Source of the DNA: Marinibaculum sp040216765
GTDB taxonomy: Bacteria; Pseudomonadota; Alphaproteobacteria; Ferrovibrionales; Ferrovibrionaceae
Direction: 5' to 3'
Assembly (NCBI GenBank): GCA_040216765.1
Contig: JAVJON010000037.1
Coordinates: forward strand, 229,633-293,632
Length of the DNA stretch: 64,000 bases
Below are positions 8,563 to 17,856 of this stretch, piece after piece. The notes beneath the pieces were generated by a model. That model was not told the origin of the DNA, did not search any database, and worked only from the letters and a program-made list of their open reading frames with translations. Positions within the stretch are counted from its first letter, which is position 1, and each line of letters begins with the position of its first letter. The position numbers and the translations under genes are program-made.

Positions 8563-9498
8563 CTACCCGTCGAGTATGATCAGCACCACGGCGCTCAGGG
8601 TCACCGTCGCCGCGAAGGTCGAGATCAGGATCGCGCTGGACGACCGGCGCACATAGACCTCGTAGCCCTGCGCCATGATGAAGACATTGGCGGCGATCGG
8701 CATCGCCGCCTGCATCACGGCAATGCCGGCCAGGAATGGCGGCAGCTCCAGTGCCAGGGCCAGGGCCAGGGCCAGGGCCGGGTGGACCAGCAGCTTCAGC
8801 GCAGTGACCGTGCCCACCTCCGGCTTGCCCTCGCCCAGCTTCCGCCCCGCCAGGGTGGCGCCCAGGGCGAACAGCGCACAGGGCGCGGCGGCATCCGCCA
8901 GCAGGTTGCCGAAGGTCGCCACCGGTTGTACCAGGCGCAGGCCCGACAGCCCGAAGGCCAGGCCGCAGAAGGTGGCGATCACCAGCGGGTTGCGGACGAT
9001 GCCGCGGCCGACCGCCAGAAGCACCTTTGCTAGCTGCGCCCGGTCGCCCCGGCCGACCTGGATCAGGGCCGTGGTCAGCGGAATGAAGATGATCTGGTCG
9101 GCGGTCACCGCCAGCACCGCGGCCAGCAGCGCCTCGTCGCCGAAGGCGAGCGCCACCATGGGGATCCCCATGAAGCCGACATTGCCGAAGGCAGAGCCCA
9201 TGGCGAAGACCGCGCTCTGGTCGAGCGCCAGGCGGAACAGGCGCAGCGCGATCGCGAAACCCAGCGCATAGACCAGGATGCCCGCCCCGGAATAGCTGGC
9301 CAGGAAGCGCCAGTCGAAGGATTCCGCGAAGGGGGCCTCGGCGATCTTCATGAACAGCATGGCCGGCAGGGCGAACCAGAAGACGAACTCCACCAGGCCG
9401 CGCACGGCTTCGGGCTTCAACAGCGGGGTATGCCCCGCGCCGTAGCCGGCGAAGATCAGCGCGAAGAACGGCAGGACGATGTTCAGCAGGTCTTGCAA
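8563..9498 (-). CDS. AEC (auxin efflux carrier) family transporter
   Basis: 311 residues when started at the TTG at 9498, which gives the usual family length and an N-terminus LLNIVLPFFALIFAGYGAG typical of AEC permeases. The frame continues to 9702, but that extension would overlap the next gene and is not membrane-like. About ten hydrophobic helices are evident, with the family-typical NVGFMGIPMV segment and a RNPLVIATFCGLAFGLSGL stretch. It probably exports or imports a small organic acid through the inner membrane. A run of GCCAGG repeats encodes an alternating Leu-Ala helix. GGAAG lies upstream of the TTG. Confidence 0.85.
   Translation of the reverse strand: MQDLLNIVLPFFALIFAGYGAGHTPLLKPEAVRGLVEFVFWFALPAMLFMKIAEAPFAESFDWRFLASYSGAGILVYALGFAIALRLFRLALDQSAVFAMGSAFGNVGFMGIPMVALAFGDEALLAAVLAVTADQIIFIPLTTALIQVGRGDRAQLAKVLLAVGRGIVRNPLVIATFCGLAFGLSGLRLVQPVATFGNLLADAAAPCALFALGATLAGRKLGEGKPEVGTVTALKLLVHPALALALALALELPPFLAGIAVMQAAMPIAANVFIMAQGYEVYVRRSSSAILISTFAATVTLSAVVLIILDG
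8753..8782. repeat. Hexanucleotide tandem repeat inside the AEC transporter gene
   Basis: Four exact GCCAGG units plus a fifth GCCGGG lie head to tail. On the coding (minus) strand they give LALALALALAL in a membrane helix. Gain or loss of a unit keeps the frame, so any slippage would change helix length by two residues per unit. Confidence 0.8.
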
Positions 9499-9601
9499 GC
9501 GGGGGCTTCCGGATGGGCCGCAGGGCATGCGGGCGCCGCACAGGCAGGGGCATCCGGCCTGCGCCACGGCAGAAGGTCGAGGCGGTACACTGCAACGCCC
9601 G

Positions 9602-10975
9602 TCACCGCAATAGAGCGGGCCCGGCGCCGGGCTTGCGCAGCAGGCCGTAGCGCAGGATCGCGATCGCGGTCGTCGCCAGGGCAAGCCCGCCATAGCTGAC
9701 AAGACTGGCCACCGCCGCGCCGAGGCCGCCCATTTCCGGGATCAGCACGGCATTGCCGGCGATGTTCAGCAGCAGCGCCGTCAGGGACAGCCAGAGCACG
9801 AGGCGCTGCGCATTGGCATATTGCAGCAACGGCAGTCCCAGGCCGCAGCAGCCGAGGAGGAATTCCAGCGCGGCAACGGTGACCAGGGCCGGTGCGGCGT
9901 CGGCATAGTCCGGCCCGAGCAGCGACAGGATCTCGGTCGGGAACAGGGCCATGCCGGCGAGCAGGAGGCCGTTCGCCGGCAACAGCACCGCGCAGCCCCA
10001 GCGGAACAGCCGGCGGCGCGTGGCGGCCTCGTCCGCGGCGCCGGCGATATGGCCGAGCAGCGGGGGCAGCAGGATCAGCATCGCCGCCAGCGGCAGCCCC
10101 AGCGGCCGGCACAGCCGGACGGCGGCGGCGAAATGCCCGGCTTCCGTCTCGCTGGGGCTGAGGATCTCGACCATCAGGATGTCGACCTGGAACATCGCGC
10201 CCGCCAGCACCGCCGTCACCATCATCGGCAGCGACAGCGCCACCCATTCCCGGATCGCGTAGCTGCCCGGTTCGCGCAGGCTGCGACGGAAGAAGCCGGG
10301 CACGACGGCAAGGTGGGTCAGCAAGGCCAGCAGGTAGCCGATGCCCAGCAGGATGAAGACCTGCGGCTCCGTCAGCCGCACCCCCAGGGCATGGGCGGCA
10401 AGGGCGGTCAGCAGCAGGAACAGCGGCGCGCCGATCTGCAGCGGCGCGACGGCAAAGAGGTAGAGCCGGAAGCCCCGCAGCAGCCGCGCGCTCAGCCGCG
10501 CCATGGCCAGCAGCGGTATCAGCCAGATCGCGACGATGTAGGGATGGGAAAGCGCTTCCCGGTCGCGCAGCACCATCCGCACCACGCCGGTATCGTGCAG
10601 CGCCTCGGCGATCAGGGCGGCAGCGAGGGCCAGGCCCAGGACAAGGGGCAGGAAGAACTTCAGGTAGCCGACAGCCAGGCGGAGGTCGCCGCGCCGCAGA
10701 TATTCCGGCAGGAAGCGGGTGATCGAGCGCTCCGAGCCGAGCATCGCGATGTTCACGCCGGCGCCGAGCGCGGCCATGCCGGCGATCAGGTCGCCATAGC
10801 CGGCAGGGGCCAGCATGCGGCCGAGGGCGATCGTCAGGCCGAACTGGACGGCGGCATTGACGATCGTCAGGCCCAGGATGCCGATGCTGCGGCGGCCGAT
10901 CCGCTCCAGCAGGGCGCCGCCATCGCCCGCCGGCCCGGGCCCGCTGCCTCCCGGTTCAGCCGATCCGGATGCCAT
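9602..10975 (-). CDS. Polysaccharide/oligosaccharide flippase family protein
   Basis: 457 residues with about 12-14 hydrophobic helices spread over the whole length. The N-terminal IGILGLTIVNAAVQFGLTI and LGRMLAPAGYGDLIAGMAAL segments are typical of Wzx/MATE-like lipid-linked saccharide flippases (MOP superfamily). The ATG at 10975 is preferred over the longer frame to 11251, because the extra N-terminal residues are Arg/Ser-rich out-of-frame sequence of the upstream thioesterase. That start overlaps the thioesterase stop by about 20 bp, suggesting coupling. No glycosyltransferase is nearby, so it is an orphan flippase with unknown cargo. Confidence 0.82.
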   Translation of the reverse strand: MASGSAEPGGSGPGPAGDGGALLERIGRRSIGILGLTIVNAAVQFGLTIALGRMLAPAGYGDLIAGMAALGAGVNIAMLGSERSITRFLPEYLRRGDLRLAVGYLKFFLPLVLGLALAAALIAEALHDTGVVRMVLRDREALSHPYIVAIWLIPLLAMARLSARLLRGFRLYLFAVAPLQIGAPLFLLLTALAAHALGVRLTEPQVFILLGIGYLLALLTHLAVVPGFFRRSLREPGSYAIREWVALSLPMMVTAVLAGAMFQVDILMVEILSPSETEAGHFAAAVRLCRPLGLPLAAMLILLPPLLGHIAGAADEAATRRRLFRWGCAVLLPANGLLLAGMALFPTEILSLLGPDYADAAPALVTVAALEFLLGCCGLGLPLLQYANAQRLVLWLSLTALLLNIAGNAVLIPEMGGLGAAVASLVSYGGLALATTAIAILRYGLLRKPGAGPALLR

Positions 10976-11888
10976 CGGTCCGGCTGCGCACCCAGTCCGG
11001 CGGCGGGACCGCCCGCCGCGCCTGGGCGTCGATGAAGACCCCGACGACGTCGGCGCGCGCGACCGGCGCGCCGGTCGCCGCATCCTCCAGGACATGGACG
11101 AAGCGCCAGGCCTTGCGGCCCGCGACGGCGGCCATGCCGGTGAACATGACGAAGGCGTCCCCGGCCCGCATCGGCCGGTCATAGACCACCCGGTATTCCA
11201 GCGCCGCGCTGGACAGGCCGGCCCGCAGCAGGTCCTTCGGGTCCAGGCCAAGGGCGGTCATCAGGCCCATGCCGGCATCGCTGAAGGCGCCGAAAAAGCG
11301 CTTGGTGGTGGCCAGGCCATGCTGGTCGCAGTCCCAGGTGTTGACGACGCCACGCAGGCATTCCCGCATGCCGGGCAGGCGGCCGTCCGGCAGGGTCACC
11401 GGCCAGGGCGCCAGCAGGTCGGCCTCCTCCCCCAGCTCCGCCGCCGCGGCCAGGGGGGCCGGGCCGGCCGGCCAGTCGCGCAGCGACAGGTCCTCCCCGT
11501 CGTGCAGCGCCATCTCGACGACGCAATCGGTCGAGGGACGGCCGCTGATCGCCTCGCGCATGCGCGACAGGACCGTCACGGTGCGGGCATCCGGCCCGGG
11601 CAGGACGGCGGCATCGGTGACCGCGATCTCGCCCAGGCGGAACTCCTTGCGATAGGTCACGCGCTGGCGCCGCGGAAACGGCACCGCGCCCGCCGCCGCC
11701 AGCGCGGCCGGCCCGCAGCCATGCGCCAGCAGGGCGTGGGTTGCGGCTTCGGCAAACCACAGCGCGTAGAACTGCACGTTCAGATGCCCCCACTGGTCGC
11801 ATTGCCAGGGATAGACCGAACCGGTCTGGGCGCGCATCAGCGGCGCGGCGGGCGGGTGCAGCTGGGCCGCTGCCACCGGCGCGGTCAC
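10956..11888 (-). CDS. Double-hotdog acyl-CoA thioesterase
   Basis: 310 residues with two hotdog halves. The first begins YPWQCDQWGHLNVQFYALWF (residues about 20-40). The second begins TWDCDQHGLATTKRFFGAF (about 170-190). Each half has the Asp-containing 4HBT-type motif. The GTG start at 11888 overlaps the upstream stop in a GTGA, so the gene is translationally coupled to the single-domain thioesterase before it. The family hydrolyses acyl-CoA, and the chain specificity is unknown. In the longer open frame to 12275 the extra residues are a shadow of the upstream gene. Confidence 0.85.
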   Translation of the reverse strand: MTAPVAAAQLHPPAAPLMRAQTGSVYPWQCDQWGHLNVQFYALWFAEAATHALLAHGCGPAALAAAGAVPFPRRQRVTYRKEFRLGEIAVTDAAVLPGPDARTVTVLSRMREAISGRPSTDCVVEMALHDGEDLSLRDWPAGPAPLAAAAELGEEADLLAPWPVTLPDGRLPGMRECLRGVVNTWDCDQHGLATTKRFFGAFSDAGMGLMTALGLDPKDLLRAGLSSAALEYRVVYDRPMRAGDAFVMFTGMAAVAGRKAWRFVHVLEDAATGAPVARADVVGVFIDAQARRAVPPPDWVRSRTDGIRIG

Positions 11889-12316
11889 GCCGCTTCCCTC
11901 GCCACCAGGTAGGGCTGCGCCATGGCGACGACATCGTCGGGCAGGGGAACCGCGCGCCGGGCGGTCAGGTCCATGCAGATGCACAGCACATCGGCCTCGA
12001 AGGCGAGTTCGCCGGTTTCCGCATTGTACAGCCGGTGGTGCAGGCGGATCTTCCTGCCGCCGATCGCGGCGATGCCGCTCTGCACGACGATCGGCGCGCC
12101 GGCGCGCAGTTCCCGGCGATAGTCGATCTCCTGATGGACCGCCACCAGGCCCAGATTGCGCCGCGCCACGGCATCGCCGGCCATGTCGATCAGGCCCATC
12201 AGGGTGCCGAACCCGTCGGAGATCCGGCCGACATAGAACTGCACGTTCAGATGGCCGTAATGGTCGCACTCCCACGCGTGCACGCAGCCGCGGTAGGTCT
12301 CAACATAGCCCGTCAC
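11885..12316 (-). CDS. Acyl-CoA thioesterase, single hotdog (4HBT) domain
   Basis: 143 residues from a GTG at 12316, preceded by GCGGGA. The N-terminus HAWECDHYGHLNVQFYVGRI is the 4HBT catalytic-Asp motif and closely resembles both halves of the downstream protein, so the pair probably arose by duplication. The end RAVPLPDDVV is also shared with that protein. It shares GTGA with the next gene. It is transcribed away from an SCP2 gene across a 211-bp divergent gap that contains a tandem direct repeat. Confidence 0.85.
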   Translation of the reverse strand: MTGYVETYRGCVHAWECDHYGHLNVQFYVGRISDGFGTLMGLIDMAGDAVARRNLGLVAVHQEIDYRRELRAGAPIVVQSGIAAIGGRKIRLHHRLYNAETGELAFEADVLCICMDLTARRAVPLPDDVVAMAQPYLVAREAA

Positions 12317-12410
12317 ACTGGCATTCCCGCTGTGATGTCCGCACCCATTGCAAGGCCCGGATACTCGCAGAGCATGCCCGGGCCGTCGACGCCGGAACGA
12401 CGGCCGCGGA

Positions 12411-12453
12411 CAGTCTTTCCCGGGCTGCCGCCCAGTCTTCCCCGGGCTGCCGC
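12411..12453. promoter_or_regulatory. Two 21-bp tandem direct repeats in a divergent promoter region
   Basis: Bases 12411-12431 and 12433-12453 match in 20 of 21 positions (consensus core CCCGGGCTGCCGC). The 22-bp period is two helical turns, and the pair lies between the divergent thioesterase and SCP2 genes. That makes it a candidate operator controlling one or both. No regulator gene is adjacent. Confidence 0.45.
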
Positions 12454-12527
12454 AATGCACTAACGTGCCGCAACCTTGGGTCGGCCCGGCAGGAAGCGGG
12501 CCTTCCCCGTTCCAGGAGAATGCAGAG

Positions 12528-12827
<300 letters not shown>

Positions 12828-13023
12828 CCCCTTCGGACAGGCGGCCCGCGCCTATCCGATGACGGCGACCTGGTTCCGGCCGCGTGGGGAATCTGCAGCG
12901 GGCTCACCCGCCAGGCAGATCCGCTCGGCCATTGCCCTTGCACCCTCTGCCATCGGGTAGCGCCCCGCGGGTCCCCCTACGGGATTTCGGGCGCCGGGCG
13001 GGACACCGCCTGGCCGGGCTTGC

Positions 13024-14601
13024 CTATCCCACCTGGCGGTCCTGGCCGGTCCAGTACTTCGCGCGCAGCGCCTTCTTGTCGGGCTTGCCCAGCGCGGTGA
13101 GCGGGATCTCGGCGGCGAATTCGACCTCCTTCGGCGCATAGACGCCGCCCTTGGCGTCGCGGACGAAGCGGATCACCTCCTCGGCCGCCAGGTCGGAACC
13201 GGGGCGGGCGACGATCACCGCCTTGACCATCTCGCCCCATTTCGGGTGCGGCACGCCGATGATCGCGGCCATCGAGATCGCCGGATGGGTGGTCAGCACG
13301 TCCTCGATCTCGCGGGGGTAGACGTTGAATCCGCCGGAGATGATCATGTCCTTGGCGCGGTCGACGATGAAATAGTAGCCGTCCGCATCCATCCGGGCCA
13401 TGTCGCCGGTATGCAGCCAGCCGCCCGCCAGGGTCTGCGCGTTCTCCTCCGGCCGCTTCCAGTACTCGTCCATCACCAGCGGCCCGCGGGCGCAGATCTC
13501 GCCGACCTGCCCGTCCGGCACCTCGTTGCCGTCCTCGTCCAGCAGCGCGACCTGCACGCCGATCACCGCCATGCCGCAGGACGCAAAGAGATGCGGCCGC
13601 GCCGGGTCATGATCGACCTTGCGCAGCGCGGTGATGCAGTTCGGCACCTCGGTCTGGCCGTAGAGCTGCATGAAGACCGGGCCGAACACCTCCATCGCCT
13701 CCACCAGGCGGGTCGGCGACATCGGCGCGGCGCCGTAGATCATCAGCTCCATGCTCGACAGGTCGGTGTCGCGGATCTTCGGATGGTCCAGCAGCACGTA
13801 GATCATCGTCGGCACCAGGAAGGCGACCGTGATCCGCTTGCGCTCCAGCACCTCCAGGAAGCCCGCCGGGTCGAAGCCCGGCTCGATCACGAAGGTGCCG
13901 CCCTGGTACAGGGTCGGGAGCCAGAGCACGCCGGAGGCATGGCTGATCGGGGTGGCGGCCAGGGTGCGGACCTCGGCCGGCCATTCCCATTCGGCGAGCA
14001 TGATCATCACTGCCGCGACGAAAGAGCGGTGGCGATGCACCACCCCTTTCGGCCGGCCGGTGGTGCCGCCGGTATAGGCGACCCAGACGATGTCGTCGGC
14101 CTCGCCCTCAACGGTCAGCGGGCCGGGCTCGAAACCGTCGGCGGCGGGCCAGAGCGCGGTGCCCAGCTGCTCCGGCGCCGGATCGGTCTCGTAGGTGAAG
14201 ATCCGCAGATGCGGCACGCGGGCCGCGAGCGCGGCGCCCTTCTCGGTGAACCTGCGTTCGTCGACGATCAGCGCGGCGACCTCGGAATCCGCAAGGATGA
14301 AGGCATGGTCGTCCTCCGATCCCAGGGGGTGCAGGTAGGTGATCCGCATGCCCATGATCGCCGCCGCGGTGGTCAGGATCATCGCTTCCGGACGGTTGGC
14401 GGTCAGCTGCGCCATGCCGTCGCCGCGCTTCAGCCCGGCCGCCTTCAAGGCCTGGATGACCTGCGAGACCCGCTCCTCCATCTGCCGGTAGGTCCATTGC
14501 CGGTCCAGATAGTCCAGCGCGATGCGGTCCGGATAGCGGCGCATGGCCCGCAGGGCCAGGTCGCCGAAGCGGCAATACTGATAGACGTCCTGCGGTCCCA
14601 T
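13024..14601 (-). CDS. Acyl-CoA synthetase / AMP-dependent ligase
   Basis: 525 residues of the ANL superfamily. The AMP-binding loop VAYTGGTTGRPKGVVHRHR is near residue 190, the LYGQTEVPN motif is in the middle, GGFNVYPREIEDVL marks the hinge and C-terminal domain, and the catalytic lysine region LTALGKPDKKALR is near the end. It activates a carboxylic acid as adenylate and then CoA thioester. The substrate is unknown. It is the second of two synthetases in tandem on this strand (97 bp after the upstream one). Confidence 0.92.
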   Translation of the reverse strand: MGPQDVYQYCRFGDLALRAMRRYPDRIALDYLDRQWTYRQMEERVSQVIQALKAAGLKRGDGMAQLTANRPEAMILTTAAAIMGMRITYLHPLGSEDDHAFILADSEVAALIVDERRFTEKGAALAARVPHLRIFTYETDPAPEQLGTALWPAADGFEPGPLTVEGEADDIVWVAYTGGTTGRPKGVVHRHRSFVAAVMIMLAEWEWPAEVRTLAATPISHASGVLWLPTLYQGGTFVIEPGFDPAGFLEVLERKRITVAFLVPTMIYVLLDHPKIRDTDLSSMELMIYGAAPMSPTRLVEAMEVFGPVFMQLYGQTEVPNCITALRKVDHDPARPHLFASCGMAVIGVQVALLDEDGNEVPDGQVGEICARGPLVMDEYWKRPEENAQTLAGGWLHTGDMARMDADGYYFIVDRAKDMIISGGFNVYPREIEDVLTTHPAISMAAIIGVPHPKWGEMVKAVIVARPGSDLAAEEVIRFVRDAKGGVYAPKEVEFAAEIPLTALGKPDKKALRAKYWTGQDRQVG

Positions 14602-14698
14602 CGCGCGGATTCCTCTTCGTGCCGCCCCGCCGGTCGGGGCAGGGCCGATATGTTGTGTGCCAGTTGCGCCCCGGGCGGAGGCCCGCCGGGGCGGCGCC

Positions 14699-16417
14699 TC
14701 AATCGCCGGTCGCGGCCTTGGGCCGGGAGGCCTCGTATTTCTGCTGTTCCTCGGCCACCAGTTCCTTCTTCGACAGCTTGCCGATCGGGGTCTTGGGGAG
14801 CTCCGCGCGGATCTCCAGCTGGGTCGGCATTTCGTGCTTGCCCAGCTTGTCCTTCAGGAAGGTCTGCAGCTGCTCGATGCTGATGGCGGCGGCCCCCTCC
14901 CGCAGCTTGAGGAAGGCCTTGGCGGACTGCCCGCGATACTCGTCGGGGATGCCGATCACGGTGCATTCGGCGACATCGGGATGCTCGTAGATCGCCTCCT
15001 CGATGTTGCGCGGATAGACGTTGAAGCCGCCGGACAGGATCATGTCCTTCATCCGGTCGACGATGAAGATATAGCCGTCCTCGTCCATGTAGCCGACATC
15101 GCCGGTATGGAAGCGGCCGCCCTTGAAGGCCTCCTCCGTCGCCTCGGGCTTGTTCCAGTAGCCCTTCATGATGTTCGGGCCGGTGATGCAGATCTCGCCC
15201 CGCTCGCCCTGCGGCAGCAGCTTCATCGGGTCGTCGATATCGGTGATCTCGATCAGGATGCCGGGCAGCGGCACGCCGCAGCTGCCGGGCTTGCCCGACT
15301 TCGCCAGCGGCTGCGAGGTGCCGACCGGCGAGGTCTCGGTCATGCCCCAGCCCTCGCTCAGCACGCCGCCGGTCAGCTTCTCGAACTTCAGCTTGGTCTC
15401 CACCGGCAGCGGCGCGCCGCCGGAGCCGCAGAACTTCAGGGTCGACAGGTCGTACTTGCCGGAATCCAGCGCCCCGTTGATGGCGGCGAACATGGTCGGC
15501 ACGCCGGGCAGCACGGTGATCTTCTTCTTCTCGACATCCTTCAGCACCGCCTCCAGCTCGAAGCGCGGATGCAGCACCATCAGGGAGCCGGAGCCGAAGG
15601 CGCGCAGCATCACCGCGCTGAGGCCATAGATGTGGAACATCGGCAGCACCACCAGGGTGCGCTCCTCCCCATCCTTCAGGAACGGCTCGTCGCCGGCGCC
15701 GGTCCACAGCGCCAGGATCTGCACTGCCACGGTGATGTTGGCATGGGTCAGCATCGCGCCCTTCGGCAGGCCGGTGGTGCCGCCGGTATATTGCAGCAGC
15801 GCCACCTCCTCCACCGGGTCGGCGACCGGATGCGGGGTGTAGCGGCCGTCATTGTCCAGCAGGTCGCTGAACCACAGGTGGCTGTCGTCCACCGGGACCT
15901 TGGCGATGTCCTTGCCCTTGACCAGCGGGAACAGGAGGTTCTTCGGGAAGGGCAGCACGTCCTGCATCTTGCCCACGATCAGCTTGCGCAGCCGGGTCTT
16001 GCCCAGCATCGCGGCCATCCGCGGATAGAGCACGTTCAGGTGCAGGGTCACCATGATGTCGGTGCGGCTGTCCTCGATCTTGTGCAGCAGCTCGCGCTCC
16101 GCATCCAGCGGGCTGTAGTTCACCACCCGGCCGCCGGCCTTCAGGATGCCGAAGAAGGCGATCACGTATTGCGGGCAGTTCGGCAGGAACAGGCCGACAT
16201 GCACGCCGGGCCCGACACCCAGGTCCTGGAAGCCCTTTGCCGCCTTCGCGACCAGCGCGCCGACCTCGCGGTAGCTGTAGGTCTTGTCCATGAAGTCCAG
16301 GCAGGGATGGTCGCCCCAGCGCGCCACCGTCTCGTCGAAATACTCGGGCAGGCCGGTGGGGCGGAATTCCTGTTCCCAGGTCACGCCTTGCGGATAGTCC
16401 TTTTCCCAGATCTGCAT
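14699..16417 (-). CDS. fadD: Long-chain-fatty-acid--CoA ligase
   Basis: 572 residues, normal for bacterial FadD. Motifs in order: LLQYTGGTTGLPKGAMLTHA (AMP-binding), GWGMTETSP (A5), YMDEDGYIFIVDRMKDMI and GGFNVYPRNIEEAIYEHP (hinge), and PKTPIGKLSKKEL with the catalytic lysine. The ATG at 16417 has GGGAGGAAA upstream; the frame to 16531 is open but has no such site. It feeds acyl-CoA into the beta-oxidation enzymes of the window. Confidence 0.92.
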   Translation of the reverse strand: MQIWEKDYPQGVTWEQEFRPTGLPEYFDETVARWGDHPCLDFMDKTYSYREVGALVAKAAKGFQDLGVGPGVHVGLFLPNCPQYVIAFFGILKAGGRVVNYSPLDAERELLHKIEDSRTDIMVTLHLNVLYPRMAAMLGKTRLRKLIVGKMQDVLPFPKNLLFPLVKGKDIAKVPVDDSHLWFSDLLDNDGRYTPHPVADPVEEVALLQYTGGTTGLPKGAMLTHANITVAVQILALWTGAGDEPFLKDGEERTLVVLPMFHIYGLSAVMLRAFGSGSLMVLHPRFELEAVLKDVEKKKITVLPGVPTMFAAINGALDSGKYDLSTLKFCGSGGAPLPVETKLKFEKLTGGVLSEGWGMTETSPVGTSQPLAKSGKPGSCGVPLPGILIEITDIDDPMKLLPQGERGEICITGPNIMKGYWNKPEATEEAFKGGRFHTGDVGYMDEDGYIFIVDRMKDMILSGGFNVYPRNIEEAIYEHPDVAECTVIGIPDEYRGQSAKAFLKLREGAAAISIEQLQTFLKDKLGKHEMPTQLEIRAELPKTPIGKLSKKELVAEEQQKYEASRPKAATGD

Positions 16418-16593
16418 CGCGTTTCCTCCCGGATGGCAGGCCGCTCCCACGTCCGATAGCGGTCGGGCGCGCGGCGATTCGTTGGCGGCATTATGACGCG
16501 ACTCTGTGCGGTATGCCCGCAAAAGCGTCAACAGGCCGCACCGTCATCCCGCGGGAAAGCCGACAGGGGGCGAACAGACCGGAGGGGCCGCCC

Positions 16594-17748
16594 TCAGGGC
16601 GCCAGCAGGTTGGCCCCGCGCCGCGGCAGGGCGACATCGCCGGCCACCTTGCCCAGGATCTGCCCGGGCCGGACCAGCGCTTCGCCCAGGCGGGAGAAGA
16701 AGCAGCCATCCGCCAGGCTGTAGATGCGGACCCGCCCGCCGGTCGGCTCGGCGGCGGTGGGGTCGACGACCTCGGCCAGCAGGTCGCCGGTGCGCACGAT
16801 CTCGCCCACCTCGCAATGGTAGACGACGATCCCCGGGGCCGGCGTGCGGACCAGGTCGACGCCGTCCAGCGGCGTGGCGTGGCAGGCCAGCGGCGGCAGC
16901 GGCCCGACCTCGTCGCGCACGATGCCGCGATGCACCAGGAAGCGGTACAGCGCCTCGGCGGATTCTTCCGCCTCGTCATCGTCCATGGTCTCGCCGCCCA
17001 GGTTGACCGTCGCGGCGCAGCAGCCGTCGGCCGGCACCGGCAGTTCCGGCGCGAACTGGTCGGCCAGGTGCCGCCAGGGCAGCGCCAGCGCGTCGGTGAA
17101 CGGCATGCCGCCGGAATCCTCGCTCAGCAGCACCGCCATGGCGCCCATCTCCGCCGCCAGGTCCTGCAGGCCCGGCCAGAGATGGGTGCCGATGCCCAGA
17201 TGCGGTGCCTCGATGCCGTCGCCGTGCAGGTCCAGGGCGATATCCGCCGGCAGCGCCAGGCGCAGCAGGGTCAGGCGCAGGCTGGAGATCTCATCCACTG
17301 CCCGGTTCTCGGTCAGGGTACGCATCAGGGCGGTGCGGATCTCGCTCACATTCTCCGCCTGGTCCTGGCCCAGGTTCTCGCCGACCAGGTCCATCACCCT
17401 GGCGCTCAGCGCCGGGAAGCGGCGGTTGAAATTCTCGCCGGTGGTCAGGGCATAGCGGCCGATCGACCGGCCCAGCAGGTTCTGGTCCGTGCCCAGCGGA
17501 TTGGCCATCGGCACGATGCGGATCTCGCCGCGCACCCGCCGGTCGGCATCGGCGGCTTCCAGCAGGCGGATCAGGTGATGCGCGACCAGGGGGCCGGCCG
17601 TCTCGTCGCCATGCAGCCCCGCCTGGACATAGGTCAGGGGCCGGGCGCCGTCCTCGCCGAAGCGGTGGACGGCCAGGTGCCGCGCGATGCCGGGAGCCGG
17701 GGCGAGCAGCGGGATCCGTTGATAGCCATGCGCCATGCCCGTCGACAT
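16594..17748 (-). CDS. Succinylglutamate desuccinylase/aspartoacylase family protein
   Basis: 384 residues from ATG 17748; ATG 17736 is also possible. The zinc site QAGLHGDETAGPLVAHHL (HxxE) is near residues 45-65, NPLGTDQNLLGR and NFNRRFP follow, and a downstream DLHGDGI supplies the second metal His. This M14-like family removes acyl groups from amino acids. The C-terminal third (APGIVVYHCEVGEIVRTGDL) resembles the lipoyl-like barrel seen in many members. It is divergent from the next crotonase gene and the substrate is unknown. Confidence 0.85.
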   Translation of the reverse strand: MSTGMAHGYQRIPLLAPAPGIARHLAVHRFGEDGARPLTYVQAGLHGDETAGPLVAHHLIRLLEAADADRRVRGEIRIVPMANPLGTDQNLLGRSIGRYALTTGENFNRRFPALSARVMDLVGENLGQDQAENVSEIRTALMRTLTENRAVDEISSLRLTLLRLALPADIALDLHGDGIEAPHLGIGTHLWPGLQDLAAEMGAMAVLLSEDSGGMPFTDALALPWRHLADQFAPELPVPADGCCAATVNLGGETMDDDEAEESAEALYRFLVHRGIVRDEVGPLPPLACHATPLDGVDLVRTPAPGIVVYHCEVGEIVRTGDLLAEVVDPTAAEPTGGRVRIYSLADGCFFSRLGEALVRPGQILGKVAGDVALPRRGANLLAP

Positions 17749-17856
17749 GGCAGAGCGCAAGCCTGGCGGTCAAGCGGTGTTTTCGGTTCTGCGCCCTTTG
17801 GTGGAGCCGGGCCAGCCGCTATCCTGCCGGCTGGCGAACGGCCGCGGGAGGAACGC

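Noticed and set aside
16513..17856. Long N-terminal extension of the dienoyl-CoA isomerase-like gene
   Set aside because: The frame is open upstream only because it mirrors the aspartoacylase-like gene. The ribosome-binding site and homology start at 17857.
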